Numbered from the stretch's first letter, positions 1 through 7,505 are shown. The stretch: DNA of 36,482 nt from Methanobacterium sp. UBA279 (GCA_002502855.1 DAQK01000040.1:1-36482), one strand, 5' to 3'. The notes: a model not told the origin generated them from the sequence alone. Numbers and translations are program-made.

Positions 1-287
1 CCAAGATCAAAGAATGCATAGAAAAAGATCCCGGAGCATTCGAAGAAGAAGCAATGGTCATTGAAGTAAAAGAAAAGGGCGAAGAAGAAGAAGAAGGTGA
101 AGCAATACCACCTGTAGCCCCAGAAACCGCACTGATAGAAGCTCGAATGCGCAATATCCAGACCCAGATTAAAAGCATCGGTGGTCTCCAAAGGATATTT
201 GCAGGTATGTACGCAGGAAAAGTTCAGGGAATAGTAGTAGGCCTGGCCTTCACACTGATCATTGGAACTATATTATTCCTGAGATAG
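1..287 (+). CDS. mtrA: Tetrahydromethanopterin S-methyltransferase subunit A, 3' end only
   Basis: Open from the window edge (frame begins at base 3) with about 94 codons visible. MtrA is the corrinoid-carrying subunit of the membrane Na+-pumping methyl-H4MPT:coenzyme M methyltransferase. Its cobamide-binding domain lies upstream of the window. What is seen is an acidic linker (a Lys/Glu run followed by Ala-Ile-Pro-Pro), an amphipathic segment with the motif IGGLQRIFAGMYAGK, and a single C-terminal membrane helix of about 20 residues ending ILFLR. That agrees with MtrA being anchored by one C-terminal helix. The next gene, mtrF, starts 13 bases after the stop, and F, G and H follow in the canonical order. 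The internal ATG at 54 is not a start. Confidence 0.95.
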   Translation, partial: KIKECIEKDPGAFEEEAMVIEVKEKGEEEEEGEAIPPVAPETALIEARMRNIQTQIKSIGGLQRIFAGMYAGKVQGIVVGLAFTLIIGTILFLR

Positions 288-299
288 GGGGTTTTCGAG

Positions 300-506
300 A
301 TGGTTTTGATATCAAATAAACCTAACATTAGAGGCATAAGAAAAGTCGCAGAAGATGTTAAATACCGAACACAGTTGATAGGTAGAGACCAAAGATTATT
401 TGCCGGGCTTATAGCCACCCGTATTTATGGTATAGCCGTAGGAGTGATCCTGGCTTTAGTCTTAGTTCTTCCATTTGTAATTTGGACATTATACTTCGGA
501 GGATGA
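300..506 (+). CDS. mtrF: Tetrahydromethanopterin S-methyltransferase subunit F
   Basis: 68 aa, the usual MtrF size. It has a soluble N-terminal half and one C-terminal transmembrane helix (about residues 44-64, rich in Val, Leu and Ala). It is a small membrane subunit of the Mtr complex. The segment IGRDQRLFAGLIATRIYGIAVG closely parallels the end of MtrA (IGGLQRIFAGMYAGKVQGIVVG), the known internal paralogy between MtrF and the MtrA C-terminus. Start ATG 300 follows mtrA by 13 bases, with a weak GGGGG-type ribosome site. mtrG begins 4 bases after its stop, so the genes are co-transcribed and probably translationally coupled. Confidence 0.93.
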   Translation: MVLISNKPNIRGIRKVAEDVKYRTQLIGRDQRLFAGLIATRIYGIAVGVILALVLVLPFVIWTLYFGG

Positions 507-510
507 TAAA

Positions 511-762
511 ATGGCAGACGAAGATAAAGATATAGTACCAGCCGTTCTTGTCCCTGCAGATGCATTCAACAAGGCAAATGAAAGATTAGACGACATGGAA
601 GACAAGGTAGAATTCAGTTGGGGTGAAATCAACCAGCGTATGGGTCAACAAATAGGCAGAGATATTGGTATTTTATACGGAATTATAATAGGACTGATAA
701 TCCTATTTGTGGCATTCAATGTGGTTAAGGTAGGAGCATTCTTAACTGCCTTTGGAATCTAG
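511..762 (+). CDS. mtrG: Tetrahydromethanopterin S-methyltransferase subunit G
   Basis: 83 aa, the standard MtrG length. The N-terminal two thirds is charged and helical (residues around 20-50 look coiled-coil, with the motif NERLDDMEDKVEF typical of MtrG). It is followed by GRDIGILYGIIIGLIILF, a single C-terminal membrane helix. It belongs to the stalk and membrane part of the Mtr complex. A good ribosome site (GGAGGATG) overlaps the 3' end of mtrF just ahead of ATG 511. The gene sits in the fixed A-F-G-H order, 18 bases ahead of mtrH. Confidence 0.93.
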   Translation: MADEDKDIVPAVLVPADAFNKANERLDDMEDKVEFSWGEINQRMGQQIGRDIGILYGIIIGLIILFVAFNVVKVGAFLTAFGI

Positions 763-780
763 TAAAATGGAGGTTTATGT

Positions 781-1734
781 ATGTTTAGATTTGACAAAGA
801 ACAAGTTGTTTTAGATATTGCTGGCGTCAAATGTGGAGGACAGCCAGGTGAATATCCAACTGTTTTAGCAGGTACCATATTTTATGGTGGACACAACATT
901 ATTGAAGATGAAAAGGCCGGTACATTCGACGCAGAAAAAGCACAGAGCCTGATGAAAATACAGGAAGAAATGTCTGATACAACAGGTAACCCACACTGGG
1001 TACACACCTTCGGACAGACTCCAGAAGCAATCGTTAAATATCTGGAATTTGTAGGAGAACATTCCGACAACCCCTTCCTCATAGACTCAACCTCTGCAGA
1101 AGCAAGAATAGCCGGAGCAAAATACGCAACAGAAGTAGGATTAGCCGATAGAGCAATCTACAACTCAATAAACATGGCAGCAGAAGCTGAAGAAATAGTA
1201 GCAGTAGGAGAAACTGACCTATCTGCATCTATAGTTCTAGGGTTCAACGCAATGGACATGACACCCCAGGGTAAATTAGACATCTGGGAAAACGGTGGAA
1301 GCGTACTGGATAAAGGTCTCTTAGAGATGGCCGCAGAGTCTGGAATCGACAAACCACTCATGGACGTAGCAGTTACACCACTGGGACAGGGAGCAGGACC
1401 AGCAGTCAGAACATCCTTCATGCAGAAAGCCAAATGGGGATACCCATCAGGTGCAGGTATACACAACGTACCATCTGCCTGGGACTGGATGAGAAACTAC
1501 AAAAAACCAGTAGAAAAAGGTGGAGAAGGTCACGCTGAAGCATGGCCAGTAGCCGACGTAGGATCCAACCTCATCATGCAGATGGCTGGTGGAGACTTCA
1601 TGCTCATAGGTCCTATTGAAAACGCTTCCATGGCATTCCCTGCCTGTGCAATGTGTGACATCTTCATTGCAGAAGCTGCTAAAGACATTGGAACAGAAAT
1701 GGTTGAAGAACACCCATTCTTTAAACTGATCTAA
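781..1734 (+). CDS. mtrH: Tetrahydromethanopterin S-methyltransferase subunit H
   Basis: 317 aa, full length for MtrH. This peripheral, cytoplasmic subunit transfers the methyl group from methyl-tetrahydromethanopterin to the cobamide on MtrA. It has the TIM-barrel fold of pterin-dependent methyltransferases. Visible hallmarks are the start MFRFDKEQVVLDIAGVKCGG, the acidic residues of the DSTSAEARIAGAKYA strand (about residue 101), and the motifs SIVLGFN and DVAVTPLGQG. It is preceded by AAAATGGAGG and followed by a clear hairpin and T-rich tract, so it is the last gene of the operon. The codon pattern (many AGA, ATA and CCA) suits a highly expressed methanogen gene. Confidence 0.96.
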   Translation: MFRFDKEQVVLDIAGVKCGGQPGEYPTVLAGTIFYGGHNIIEDEKAGTFDAEKAQSLMKIQEEMSDTTGNPHWVHTFGQTPEAIVKYLEFVGEHSDNPFLIDSTSAEARIAGAKYATEVGLADRAIYNSINMAAEAEEIVAVGETDLSASIVLGFNAMDMTPQGKLDIWENGGSVLDKGLLEMAAESGIDKPLMDVAVTPLGQGAGPAVRTSFMQKAKWGYPSGAGIHNVPSAWDWMRNYKKPVEKGGEGHAEAWPVADVGSNLIMQMAGGDFMLIGPIENASMAFPACAMCDIFIAEAAKDIGTEMVEEHPFFKLI

Positions 1735-1743
1735 AAAGTTTGA

Positions 1744-1780
1744 GGCGATTCTATCGCCCACTTCTTTTATTTTTATTTTT
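1744..1780 (+). terminator. Hairpin plus T-rich tract ending the mtr operon
   Basis: A perfect 6-bp stem GGCGAT (1744-1749), loop TCT, ATCGCC (1753-1758) lies 9 bases after the mtrH stop. It is followed by a T-rich run to 1780. The structure is intrinsic-terminator-like, and T-tracts alone terminate archaeal RNA polymerase. Confidence 0.75.
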
Positions 1781-1894
1781 AAATCAATTTTAAGGGATTA
1801 TCGCCCCTAATTACGCTAATTTTTTTAATGATCAAAAAGTTAAATAGAAAAGGTTATCAATAGGGATACGGAAATATACTTCCGGTGAATACTT

Positions 1895-2878
1895 TTGTTA
1901 AATATAATCCTTTACATCATAGGTCTGGTCATATCGCTGATCATAGTGGTTAAATCCGCCGATGTCTTTGTGGATAACCTGGTGGAAATTGGATCTGCAC
2001 TGGGGATTTCAGAGATTATTCTGGGAGTCACTGCATCAGCCATCGGTACATCACTACCAGAATTTGGATCCGCCTTGATAGCTTCGCTTTCAGGCAGTGT
2101 AGATATCGGTGTGGGTACAGTTATAGGCTCCAACATATGGAACATTGCCGGTATACTCGGTATTTCCGCCACAGTATCTGGTGTAATTAGAACAAATAAA
2201 AAGGGACTCACCAGAGACTGGCTGATGACTTTAATCACCGGAATTATCCTCTTAATTTTCATGTTTTTTGGGGATATTCACTGGTCGGCTTCCATTATAA
2301 TGATCGCTGCCTACGGTTACTATCTGCATCTATTGATTAAATCACAGAGAGAACAGAACCAGGTTAACTCTTCAGAGGAAGAAAAAATAGATGAATCGGA
2401 AAATAATCAGAATAAAAGAAATATAGATAAAAAAGCCATTGCACTGGTAGTTATAGGTTTGATCGGACTTATTATTGGCTGTAGGATACTGGTCTTCAGC
2501 GGTGTGGAACTGGCCCGTATAGCCGGCATTCCGGCCATGATCATGGGATTATTCACCCTGGCCATTGGAACCAGCATACCAGAACTGGTGGTTACCCTAT
2601 CTTCCGCCATGAAAGGACTGCACGATCTCTCCATAGGAACAGTACTGGGCAGTAACACCTTCAACATGCTCATAGGGATTGGAATTCCTGCACTGGTAAT
2701 GACGGTACCGGTTGAACCACTTTCTTTAACCTTTGACGCCCCAGTGATGCTGTTTATCACCATTTTATTGATGGTACTGATAAAAGCAGGTAAAATGAAA
2801 TTAAATCGGATAGCAGGAATAATGTTAGTGGCTTCATACATAACCTATGCTGTATTCAGATTATTTATACTGGTATGA
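1895..2878 (+). CDS. Cation/Ca2+ antiporter of the CaCA superfamily (YrbG-like)
   Basis: 327 aa with about ten membrane helices in two homologous halves. Each half carries the alpha-repeat signature of Na+/Ca2+ exchangers: ASAIGTSLPEFGSAL near residues 50-64, and AIGTSIPELVVTLSSA followed by GTVLGSNTFN in the second half. A charged cytoplasmic loop (SSEEEKIDESENNQNK, about residues 152-170) separates them. It probably exports Ca2+ in exchange for Na+ (or H+). The start is TTG 1895, with GGTGA 8 bases upstream and no ATG nearby. A universal stress protein follows after 12 bases, so the two form an operon. Its position next to the Na+-pumping Mtr complex may be meaningful, but that is inference. 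Ion specificity cannot be read from the sequence. Confidence 0.88.
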   Translation: MLNIILYIIGLVISLIIVVKSADVFVDNLVEIGSALGISEIILGVTASAIGTSLPEFGSALIASLSGSVDIGVGTVIGSNIWNIAGILGISATVSGVIRTNKKGLTRDWLMTLITGIILLIFMFFGDIHWSASIIMIAAYGYYLHLLIKSQREQNQVNSSEEEKIDESENNQNKRNIDKKAIALVVIGLIGLIIGCRILVFSGVELARIAGIPAMIMGLFTLAIGTSIPELVVTLSSAMKGLHDLSIGTVLGSNTFNMLIGIGIPALVMTVPVEPLSLTFDAPVMLFITILLMVLIKAGKMKLNRIAGIMLVASYITYAVFRLFILV

Positions 2879-2890
2879 GAGGACTAAGCG

Positions 2891-3319
2891 ATGTACAAAA
2901 AGATACTTGTAGCCACCATAGGCGAATACATGGATGAGATACTGGAAAACACAATTGATGTTGTTTCAGGTAAAGAGGTTGAAATCATAGGTATATACGT
3001 AGTTGATATCTCTGTACCTTTCTTAACCCCAGTTAGGGTTAAAAATATGATGCACAAGGAATTAACCCTGAGGGGAAGGGAAATACTGAACAGTATGGAA
3101 GAACAACTTCAAGAGGTATGTAAGGGGATTAAATTTAAAAAGGTATTATTAGAGGGCAACCCAGCAGAGGAAATAGTTAAGACTGCTGAAAATGAAGCTG
3201 TCGACCTTATTGTAATGAGCACGGGAAAAAGTAGGGTGGATAAGCATTTGTTAGGAAGTGTATCTGAAAAAGTCGTTCATTCTGCCCCCTGCAGTGTATT
3301 ACTGGTAAGGGTTAACTAG
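2891..3319 (+). CDS. Universal stress protein (UspA family)
   Basis: 142 aa, a single Usp domain with the alpha/beta Rossmann-like fold. Strand 1 is KKILVATIGEYMDE. The C-terminal nucleotide loop is STGKSRVDKHLLGSVSEKV, ending in the typical HSAPCSVLLVR strand. Compared with ATP-binding Usp proteins (G-2X-G-9X-G-S/T) the first Gly is Met, while the second Gly and the GS are kept, so ATP binding is likely but not certain. It is co-transcribed with the exchanger upstream (12-base gap), which suggests regulation of, or a stress response linked to, that transporter. This transporter-Usp pairing is common, but no target can be inferred. Confidence 0.88.
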   Translation: MYKKILVATIGEYMDEILENTIDVVSGKEVEIIGIYVVDISVPFLTPVRVKNMMHKELTLRGREILNSMEEQLQEVCKGIKFKKVLLEGNPAEEIVKTAENEAVDLIVMSTGKSRVDKHLLGSVSEKVVHSAPCSVLLVRVN

Positions 3320-3357
3320 ATCAACCTACTTCTTTTTTATTAAAATAAATTCACAAC

Positions 3358-3367
3358 CTTTATATTA
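3358..3367 (+). promoter_or_regulatory. Possible TATA box for the marker-14 gene
   Basis: TTTATATTAA lies about 50 bases ahead of the TTG start at 3417 in an AT-rich gap after the usp stop. It has the composition of an archaeal box A. There is no experimental or comparative support here. Confidence 0.35.
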
Positions 3368-3416
3368 ATTTTAAGTAAAACTTTAACTTGTTGATTTATT
3401 TCTGGAGGTAATCCTT

Positions 3417-4904
3417 TTGTCCCCTTTTAAGAAAATATTTGCAAGAAGCCCAAAGCCAGTCAGAGCAAAAAGCAAGTACATAGGTATTGATGATATAAAA
3501 TACAATCCTTATAGTGTTAAGAGAAAAGTAGGTGCCGGTATAAGCATGACCCCGGATACCTATTATATCGTGGGGTCGGTGGAACTGGGAAATACCACCA
3601 CTAAATGTATCCTGACCGCCACTAACCTCACCGATAGCCACACCTATCTGCTGGATAAGACCGTGAAGATGACCAGGGACATCCGCCCCCCAAGGGAGGG
3701 GGAAGAAGTTTTCGGGGAGACTGTCTGGGAAGTGGAGCTTACCAAGGAATCAGTGGCCGAACTGATCAAAGACACCATCTTAGAATCAGTAAAACGGGCC
3801 AGGATTGATATAGATGAAGACCTTGATTTTGTAGTCCGTTCAACTGGGGTGACCGCGGGATTTGCCTCTCCAGAAGATGTGGGACAACTGATAATAGCCC
3901 TGGCCAACGGCTGCCTTGACGCCGGTATACCTCCCCGTAAAATGTCACCGGCCATGTCCATCGATAACTTCCCGGAACGACTCCGGGGATACACCCTTAT
4001 AGATCAGGTAATGTTTGACGGAGCGGTGGTAAGCGTAGTACCACCCACCGGTAAGGTGGTGGTTGCAAATGAAATGGAAGGGGAACTGGTAACTGCAGGC
4101 ATAAAAGCAGGTGCCAAATGGACTGATATGGACTACCGTAATCCTGTGGTTTCCATGGATTTCGGAACCACGCTCGCTGGTAGAATAACCAATGCCGATG
4201 TACCATACGCCCGTACCGTTGGCAATTTCTGTGGACTGGCAGGGGCAGTATCAGACTCCATAATCAGGGGTACTGAAAGGGTTGATAAGAGGGGGGGAGC
4301 CGCATTGGACCTTTACACCAGGGACATACTTAAAAAAGCCGACTGGAAGGCCGCTAAAAAATACGCAGAAAAGATACACGAACACGTGGATATAAGAAAA
4401 GTCCCCGAGGGAAGGGATAGGTTTGGAACGGTGCCAGTCGACCCGGAAGCCGCCTACAGTGCGGGTACCACACTTATCGGTTGTGACATCGGAGAAAATG
4501 GTGATGAAATTCCTAAATTAGTTGATTTAGGTCATGAAATCTATGAGGATGTCGGAATACACACCCTATTTGCGACACTCGATCATGTAAGCGCCCTCAT
4601 CGTTAAAAGACTGGTAGATGAAGCGGAGGATGAAAACGTAATTACTGAGGGTTCTGTCCTGGGAGTCACCGGCCGGGCAGGGATAACCGGTAGAAAACCA
4701 GAACTAGTACTGGAATATGTTAAAGACCACTTTGAAGATGTTATATTTGTCTCGGATGCTTTGGCCATTGGTGCCGCTGTAATGGCCCGCTGCATGAACT
4801 CCATGGGAACACCTAAAGTTCCGCTGGGTGGTTTGCGTGGTGGAGCCTGTATTTTAGGTGCCCGGAAGAAATTACAGAGAGATAAGGAACATCTAAGCTA
4901 TTAA
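3417..4904 (+). CDS. Methanogenesis marker protein 14 (actin/Hsp70-like ATPase fold)
   Basis: 495 aa. I recognise it as methanogenesis marker protein 14, a family found only in methanogens whose function is unknown. Two phosphate-loop-like segments of the ASKHA (sugar kinase/Hsp70/actin) kind are visible: VGSVELGNTTTKC near residue 50 and VVSMDFGTTLAGRITN near residue 245. A Gly-rich C-terminal stretch (ALAIGAAVMARCMNSMG, then LGGLRGGACILGARK) resembles the adenosine motif of this fold, so nucleotide binding is likely. The first 40 residues are basic and look like an extension. The start is TTG 3417, preceded by GGAGGT at the right distance. It overlaps the stop of the minus-strand sulfur-carrier gene by 4 bases. 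Location close to mtr fits a role near methanogenesis. Confidence 0.75.
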   Translation: MSPFKKIFARSPKPVRAKSKYIGIDDIKYNPYSVKRKVGAGISMTPDTYYIVGSVELGNTTTKCILTATNLTDSHTYLLDKTVKMTRDIRPPREGEEVFGETVWEVELTKESVAELIKDTILESVKRARIDIDEDLDFVVRSTGVTAGFASPEDVGQLIIALANGCLDAGIPPRKMSPAMSIDNFPERLRGYTLIDQVMFDGAVVSVVPPTGKVVVANEMEGELVTAGIKAGAKWTDMDYRNPVVSMDFGTTLAGRITNADVPYARTVGNFCGLAGAVSDSIIRGTERVDKRGGAALDLYTRDILKKADWKAAKKYAEKIHEHVDIRKVPEGRDRFGTVPVDPEAAYSAGTTLIGCDIGENGDEIPKLVDLGHEIYEDVGIHTLFATLDHVSALIVKRLVDEAEDENVITEGSVLGVTGRAGITGRKPELVLEYVKDHFEDVIFVSDALAIGAAVMARCMNSMGTPKVPLGGLRGGACILGARKKLQRDKEHLSY

Positions 4905-5189
4905 CCACCGTGGATCATATTTAAAACTTTTATATTATCTGCACTGGTTAATATTTCACTTTCTGAAACTATCACATCATTTTTTTTCTATCACCGCTGC
5001 AAAGAGATTGATATCTAACTTCTCCATCAGTTCTTTTTCCTGTTAATTCATCTGATTCGATGTTTATCTCTTCATCATTTCCCATTTCATCTGTAATTTT
5101 CACTTTCATGATTTCATCTCTGATTTGCTGTTTTTTTTTGGATTGTATCTCGTTGGCTTATTATCTTCTGATTTATTATCTTCTGACAT
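4901..5189 (-). pseudogene. ThiS/MoaD/SAMP-like ubiquitin-fold sulfur carrier, frameshifted as given
   Basis: No single frame spans this stretch. Three one-base changes in homopolymers give a continuous 95-aa protein: add one base to the A9 run (T9 at 5131-5139), remove one from A5 (5034-5038), remove one from A8 (4980-4987). The result has a charged N-terminal extension of about 27 residues, then a beta-grasp domain starting MKVKITDEMGNDEEINIES, continuing GKELMEKLDINLFAAVIEK, and ending ILTSADNIKVLNMIHGG before TAA. The terminal Gly-Gly directly before the stop is the hallmark of ThiS, MoaD and SAMP proteins, which are activated by E1-like enzymes for sulfur transfer or protein modification. 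AGGAG lies 4 bases before ATG 5189. An alternative start is ATG 5109 (68 aa). It could be a true recent pseudogene or sequencing error; the clean restored frame favours error. Confidence 0.72.
5160..5186. repeat. Short tandem repeat in the sulfur-carrier 5' coding region
   Basis: TTATTATCTTCTGA-type units occur twice within about 27 bases. On the minus strand they encode the repeated peptide SEDNKSEDNK at the N-terminus of the sulfur-carrier gene. This looks like a small coding duplication rather than a mobile repeat. Confidence 0.5.
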
Positions 5190-5255
5190 GCATCTCCTGA
5201 ACATGTTATATATTTAACCGTTATATTTCTTAACTATCGTTATATTTTATTGGTT

Positions 5256-5290
5256 AAAAAAAAGAGAACGAGTTGTACCCGTTCCCTCTC
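5256..5290 (-). terminator. Hairpin and T8 tract after the flavin split-barrel gene
   Basis: Read on the minus strand, GAACG and CGTTC flank a 9-base loop, extended by AGAG/CTCT pairing across a bulge. They are followed directly by CTCTTTTTTTT. It lies about 50 bases past the stop of the minus-strand gene ending at 5338. Confidence 0.6.
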
Positions 5291-5337
5291 TGGAGGTCAT
5301 AAACTTAAGGCCAGATATTAACTTAAGTTAAATGCTG

Positions 5338-5736
5338 TTATTCTATTTTTTTACCGGCATCTGGGCCTGGTTGTACAGAATATATCTCATTAACCTTGAG
5401 CAGGACTGCGGCTTTGGGATTTAATTGTGCCATAACACTTTTAGCCCACTGGACGGCATCCTCGAAATATTTACCAGATTCATATATCTCCACATCTCCT
5501 TTAAACTGATATGGGCATTCCGATACGTTACCAACAGCTATCGATGCTTTGGGATTGTCTTTAAGGTTTTTAAAAGTCTTGTTCATGAAGTTAGCCACCA
5601 GCAAAACCGTTCCACTATCTAGGGGTCTGGCCAGTCCTATGGGAACCACGTTAGGTACATCATCGGTACTGGCAGTTGCCAGCCAAACTATGTTATTTTT
5701 TTCTATTGCATCCATCATCTCTTGAGTTAAAACCAT
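5338..5736 (-). CDS. Pyridoxamine 5'-phosphate oxidase-like FMN-binding protein
   Basis: 132 aa from ATG 5736. The longer reading from 5766 is unlikely, because AAGGGTGAT sits 4 bases before ATG 5736. It is a small split-barrel flavoprotein of the PNPOx-like superfamily. Visible features are the N-terminal helix LTQEMMDAIEKNNIVWLAT, the strand DVPNVVPIG, the FMN-contacting segment NKTFKNLKDNPKASIAV, and EIYESGKYFEDAVQW. Such archaeal proteins bind FMN or F420, and their substrates are usually unknown. It is a single gene with its own terminator downstream and an 8-bp inverted repeat upstream of its promoter region, which suggests specific regulation. It is not pyridoxine biosynthesis PdxH, being too short and lacking that C-terminal region. 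Confidence 0.8.
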   Translation of the reverse strand: MVLTQEMMDAIEKNNIVWLATASTDDVPNVVPIGLARPLDSGTVLLVANFMNKTFKNLKDNPKASIAVGNVSECPYQFKGDVEIYESGKYFEDAVQWAKSVMAQLNPKAAVLLKVNEIYSVQPGPDAGKKIE

Positions 5737-5787
5737 TCTATCACCCTTAATTTTTCTACATACCATACTTGTTTTAATAATATAATA

Positions 5788-5810
5788 TACATTTTGGTCA
5801 GTAAAATGTA
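5788..5810. promoter_or_regulatory. Inverted repeat, possible operator of the flavin-protein gene
   Basis: TACATTTT (5788-5795), a 7-base spacer, then AAAATGTA (5803-5810): perfect 8-bp arms. It sits about 50 bases ahead of the minus-strand start at 5736, just upstream of an AT-rich TATA-like stretch (5771-5787). Position and symmetry suit a dimeric regulator site. No second copy was found in the window. Confidence 0.45.
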
Positions 5811-5963
5811 CTAAACTGTATCCTGGTTACTGAAATGACTGAGGGGATATTTAATAAAAACCTTTAATATGGAGCTATAACTACAAACAACTACAGAATG
5901 ATTTTTAAATTTTCAAGAAGGATTTTAAATAAAATTTTTTCTGACTAATAGGGGAAAAATAAT

Positions 5964-6596
5964 ATGGTAACTGCAGTAATCATGGCCGGTGGTAAAGGAA
6001 CCAGGATGGAATTTAAGGGTGAAAAACCCCTGATCTCCGTCCGGGGCAAGCCCATGATCAGGCACGTTTGCGAAGCAGTCCATTCATCCCGGGAAGTGGA
6101 TGATTTAGTGGTGGCCACCAGTAAAAACACACCACTCACCACTGATTTTGCCCGAAAATCCGGCCTGAAGGTTATAGAAACCCCAGGGGAAGGGTATGTA
6201 AACGATCTCGGATTTTTAATAGGGAAACTCTCAACTTATGACCCCAAAACCAATAACCCGGACGATATCCTGGTGACCATAACCGCAGATCTACCCCTCA
6301 TCACCGGAGAAATTTTAGATGAGATAATTACAGAATATAAAAACTGCGGTAAACCAGCCATGTGTGTTGCTGTGCCACTGGAATTTTTCAGGCAATATAA
6401 TCTGAAACCACATATAGTAATGGGAGATACGGTACCTTCAGGATTAAATATATTAAGAAGAAACAACACACAACAAGATGAGGAAGTATTGGAACTGAGG
6501 AAATTTGAACTGGCGTTAAATATTAATAGTCCGGAAGATCTAATATCCTTAGAGAAATATTTTGAGTTTAAAGCTTTCAAACAGGCAATAAATTAG
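5964..6596 (+). CDS. cobY: Adenosylcobinamide-phosphate guanylyltransferase CobY
   Basis: 210 aa. This is the archaeal replacement for bacterial CobU. It transfers GMP from GTP to adenosylcobinamide phosphate to make AdoCbi-GDP, a late step of cobamide assembly. It has the nucleotidyltransferase fold with the N-terminal signature VIMAGGKGTRM (about residues 5-15), the next conserved EKPLISVRGKPMIRHV, and the metal-binding ITADLPLITG segment near residue 108. Length matches the CobY family (about 200 aa). The start is ATG 5964 with AGGGG upstream. A PRC-barrel gene follows after 11 bases, so the two likely share a transcript. The product cobamide is the prosthetic group of MtrA at the start of this window. 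A generic MobA-like transferase is the main alternative. Confidence 0.82.
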   Translation: MVTAVIMAGGKGTRMEFKGEKPLISVRGKPMIRHVCEAVHSSREVDDLVVATSKNTPLTTDFARKSGLKVIETPGEGYVNDLGFLIGKLSTYDPKTNNPDDILVTITADLPLITGEILDEIITEYKNCGKPAMCVAVPLEFFRQYNLKPHIVMGDTVPSGLNILRRNNTQQDEEVLELRKFELALNINSPEDLISLEKYFEFKAFKQAIN

Positions 6597-6607
6597 GGGT
6601 GATATAA

Positions 6608-6877
6608 GTGGTTGAAGAACGGAAATTAATTAAAGGGGAAGAGAAGATCTGGAGTGAAATAAAGGGCTACCAGGTGGCTACAAACAATGCAAGGATACTC
6701 GGTGAACTTGATGAACTAATAATCAACGGTAAAACCGGTAAAATAACAGATGTAGTTATCAGGGTAGACAAAGGCCGAAACGTCAACGTTAAAGGCGCTA
6801 AAAAGAAAGGAGACACTTTACTGGTTCCCTTCGGAAAAGTGGAAAAAGTCGGTGAATTCATAATCATCACCGAATAA
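6608..6877 (+). CDS. PRC-barrel domain protein
   Basis: 89 aa from GTG 6608, with GGGGTGAT at good spacing. It is a single PRC-barrel: EIKGYQVATNNARILGELDELIING, followed by KITDVVIRVDKG and the closing strands LLVPFGKVEKVGEFIIIT. Small stand-alone PRC-barrel proteins are common in methanogens. They relate to the beta-barrels of RimM and the photosynthetic reaction centre H subunit, and are thought to bind RNA or protein partners, but the role of this one is unknown. It is 11 bases behind cobY, in the same operon. Confidence 0.82.
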   Translation: MVEERKLIKGEEKIWSEIKGYQVATNNARILGELDELIINGKTGKITDVVIRVDKGRNVNVKGAKKKGDTLLVPFGKVEKVGEFIIITE

Positions 6878-7007
6878 AAAAAATTCTTCTTTTTCAATTA
6901 AATACACTAATTTTTTACTTATTTTAAACTGTTTCCTCTAAAATTAGCGATTTTTTGATAAAAGAATAATATAATAGATGATTTGTTCATCTTACACAGG
7001 GAACTAC

Positions 7008-7505
7008 TCATTTTTGCACATAAAATGGATGCTCAGCACTGTCTTTTTTATCCAGAATCTCTTTTATCGGTGGCTCCTGTTTCATAGCCCTTCTTATTGC
7101 TAATTTGGTTGCCTCGTAGTTGTACTGGTAAATTTTATCGTTGTCTTCTGCAGCCGGGTGGATGAAAACCCCGACGATGATACACAAGTCCTCTACGTCA
7201 CCTTCTGGGATGGTGCCTTCTTCCACACAGTCTGCCACGGCCATGGCCACAGATTTTTGGGCCGGTCCGAAGTTACGCACAGCATCCTCCATTCCCCGGA
7301 TACTGACCTTAGGCACTATCATGGTTATGGGTTTGCAAATCAGGTTAGGGGCGATGACTGCAAAAAGTGGTGTGTGCTTTTCCACCTGATTAGTCAGTGC
7401 ATTTGCAAAGGCCTGCCCTATAGGGCCTGATTTATCTCCAATCAATAAATCTATATGTGCTACTTCATTTCCTTCGCCAACCAACGCTTCACCATTTAAG
7501 TACAT
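7008..7505 (-). CDS. fae: Formaldehyde-activating enzyme (Fae), stand-alone
   Basis: 165 aa from ATG 7505, the start chosen because AGAGGTG lies 6 bases upstream and it puts the catalytic His at position 17, as in characterised Fae. It speeds condensation of formaldehyde with tetrahydromethanopterin to methylene-H4MPT. Visible signatures are LNGEALVGEGNEVAHIDLLI, GQAFANALTNQ, HTPLFAVIAPNL, RNFGPAQKSVAMAVAD, VGVFIHPAAEDNDKIYQYNY and the C-terminal EHPF. The length is that of Fae alone; many methanogens instead have Fae fused to hexulose-6-phosphate synthase, and no Hps domain follows here. It lies 64 bases downstream of sufB on the same strand. The physiological source of formaldehyde is not evident. 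Confidence 0.92.
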   Translation of the reverse strand: MYLNGEALVGEGNEVAHIDLLIGDKSGPIGQAFANALTNQVEKHTPLFAVIAPNLICKPITMIVPKVSIRGMEDAVRNFGPAQKSVAMAVADCVEEGTIPEGDVEDLCIIVGVFIHPAAEDNDKIYQYNYEATKLAIRRAMKQEPPIKEILDKKDSAEHPFYVQK

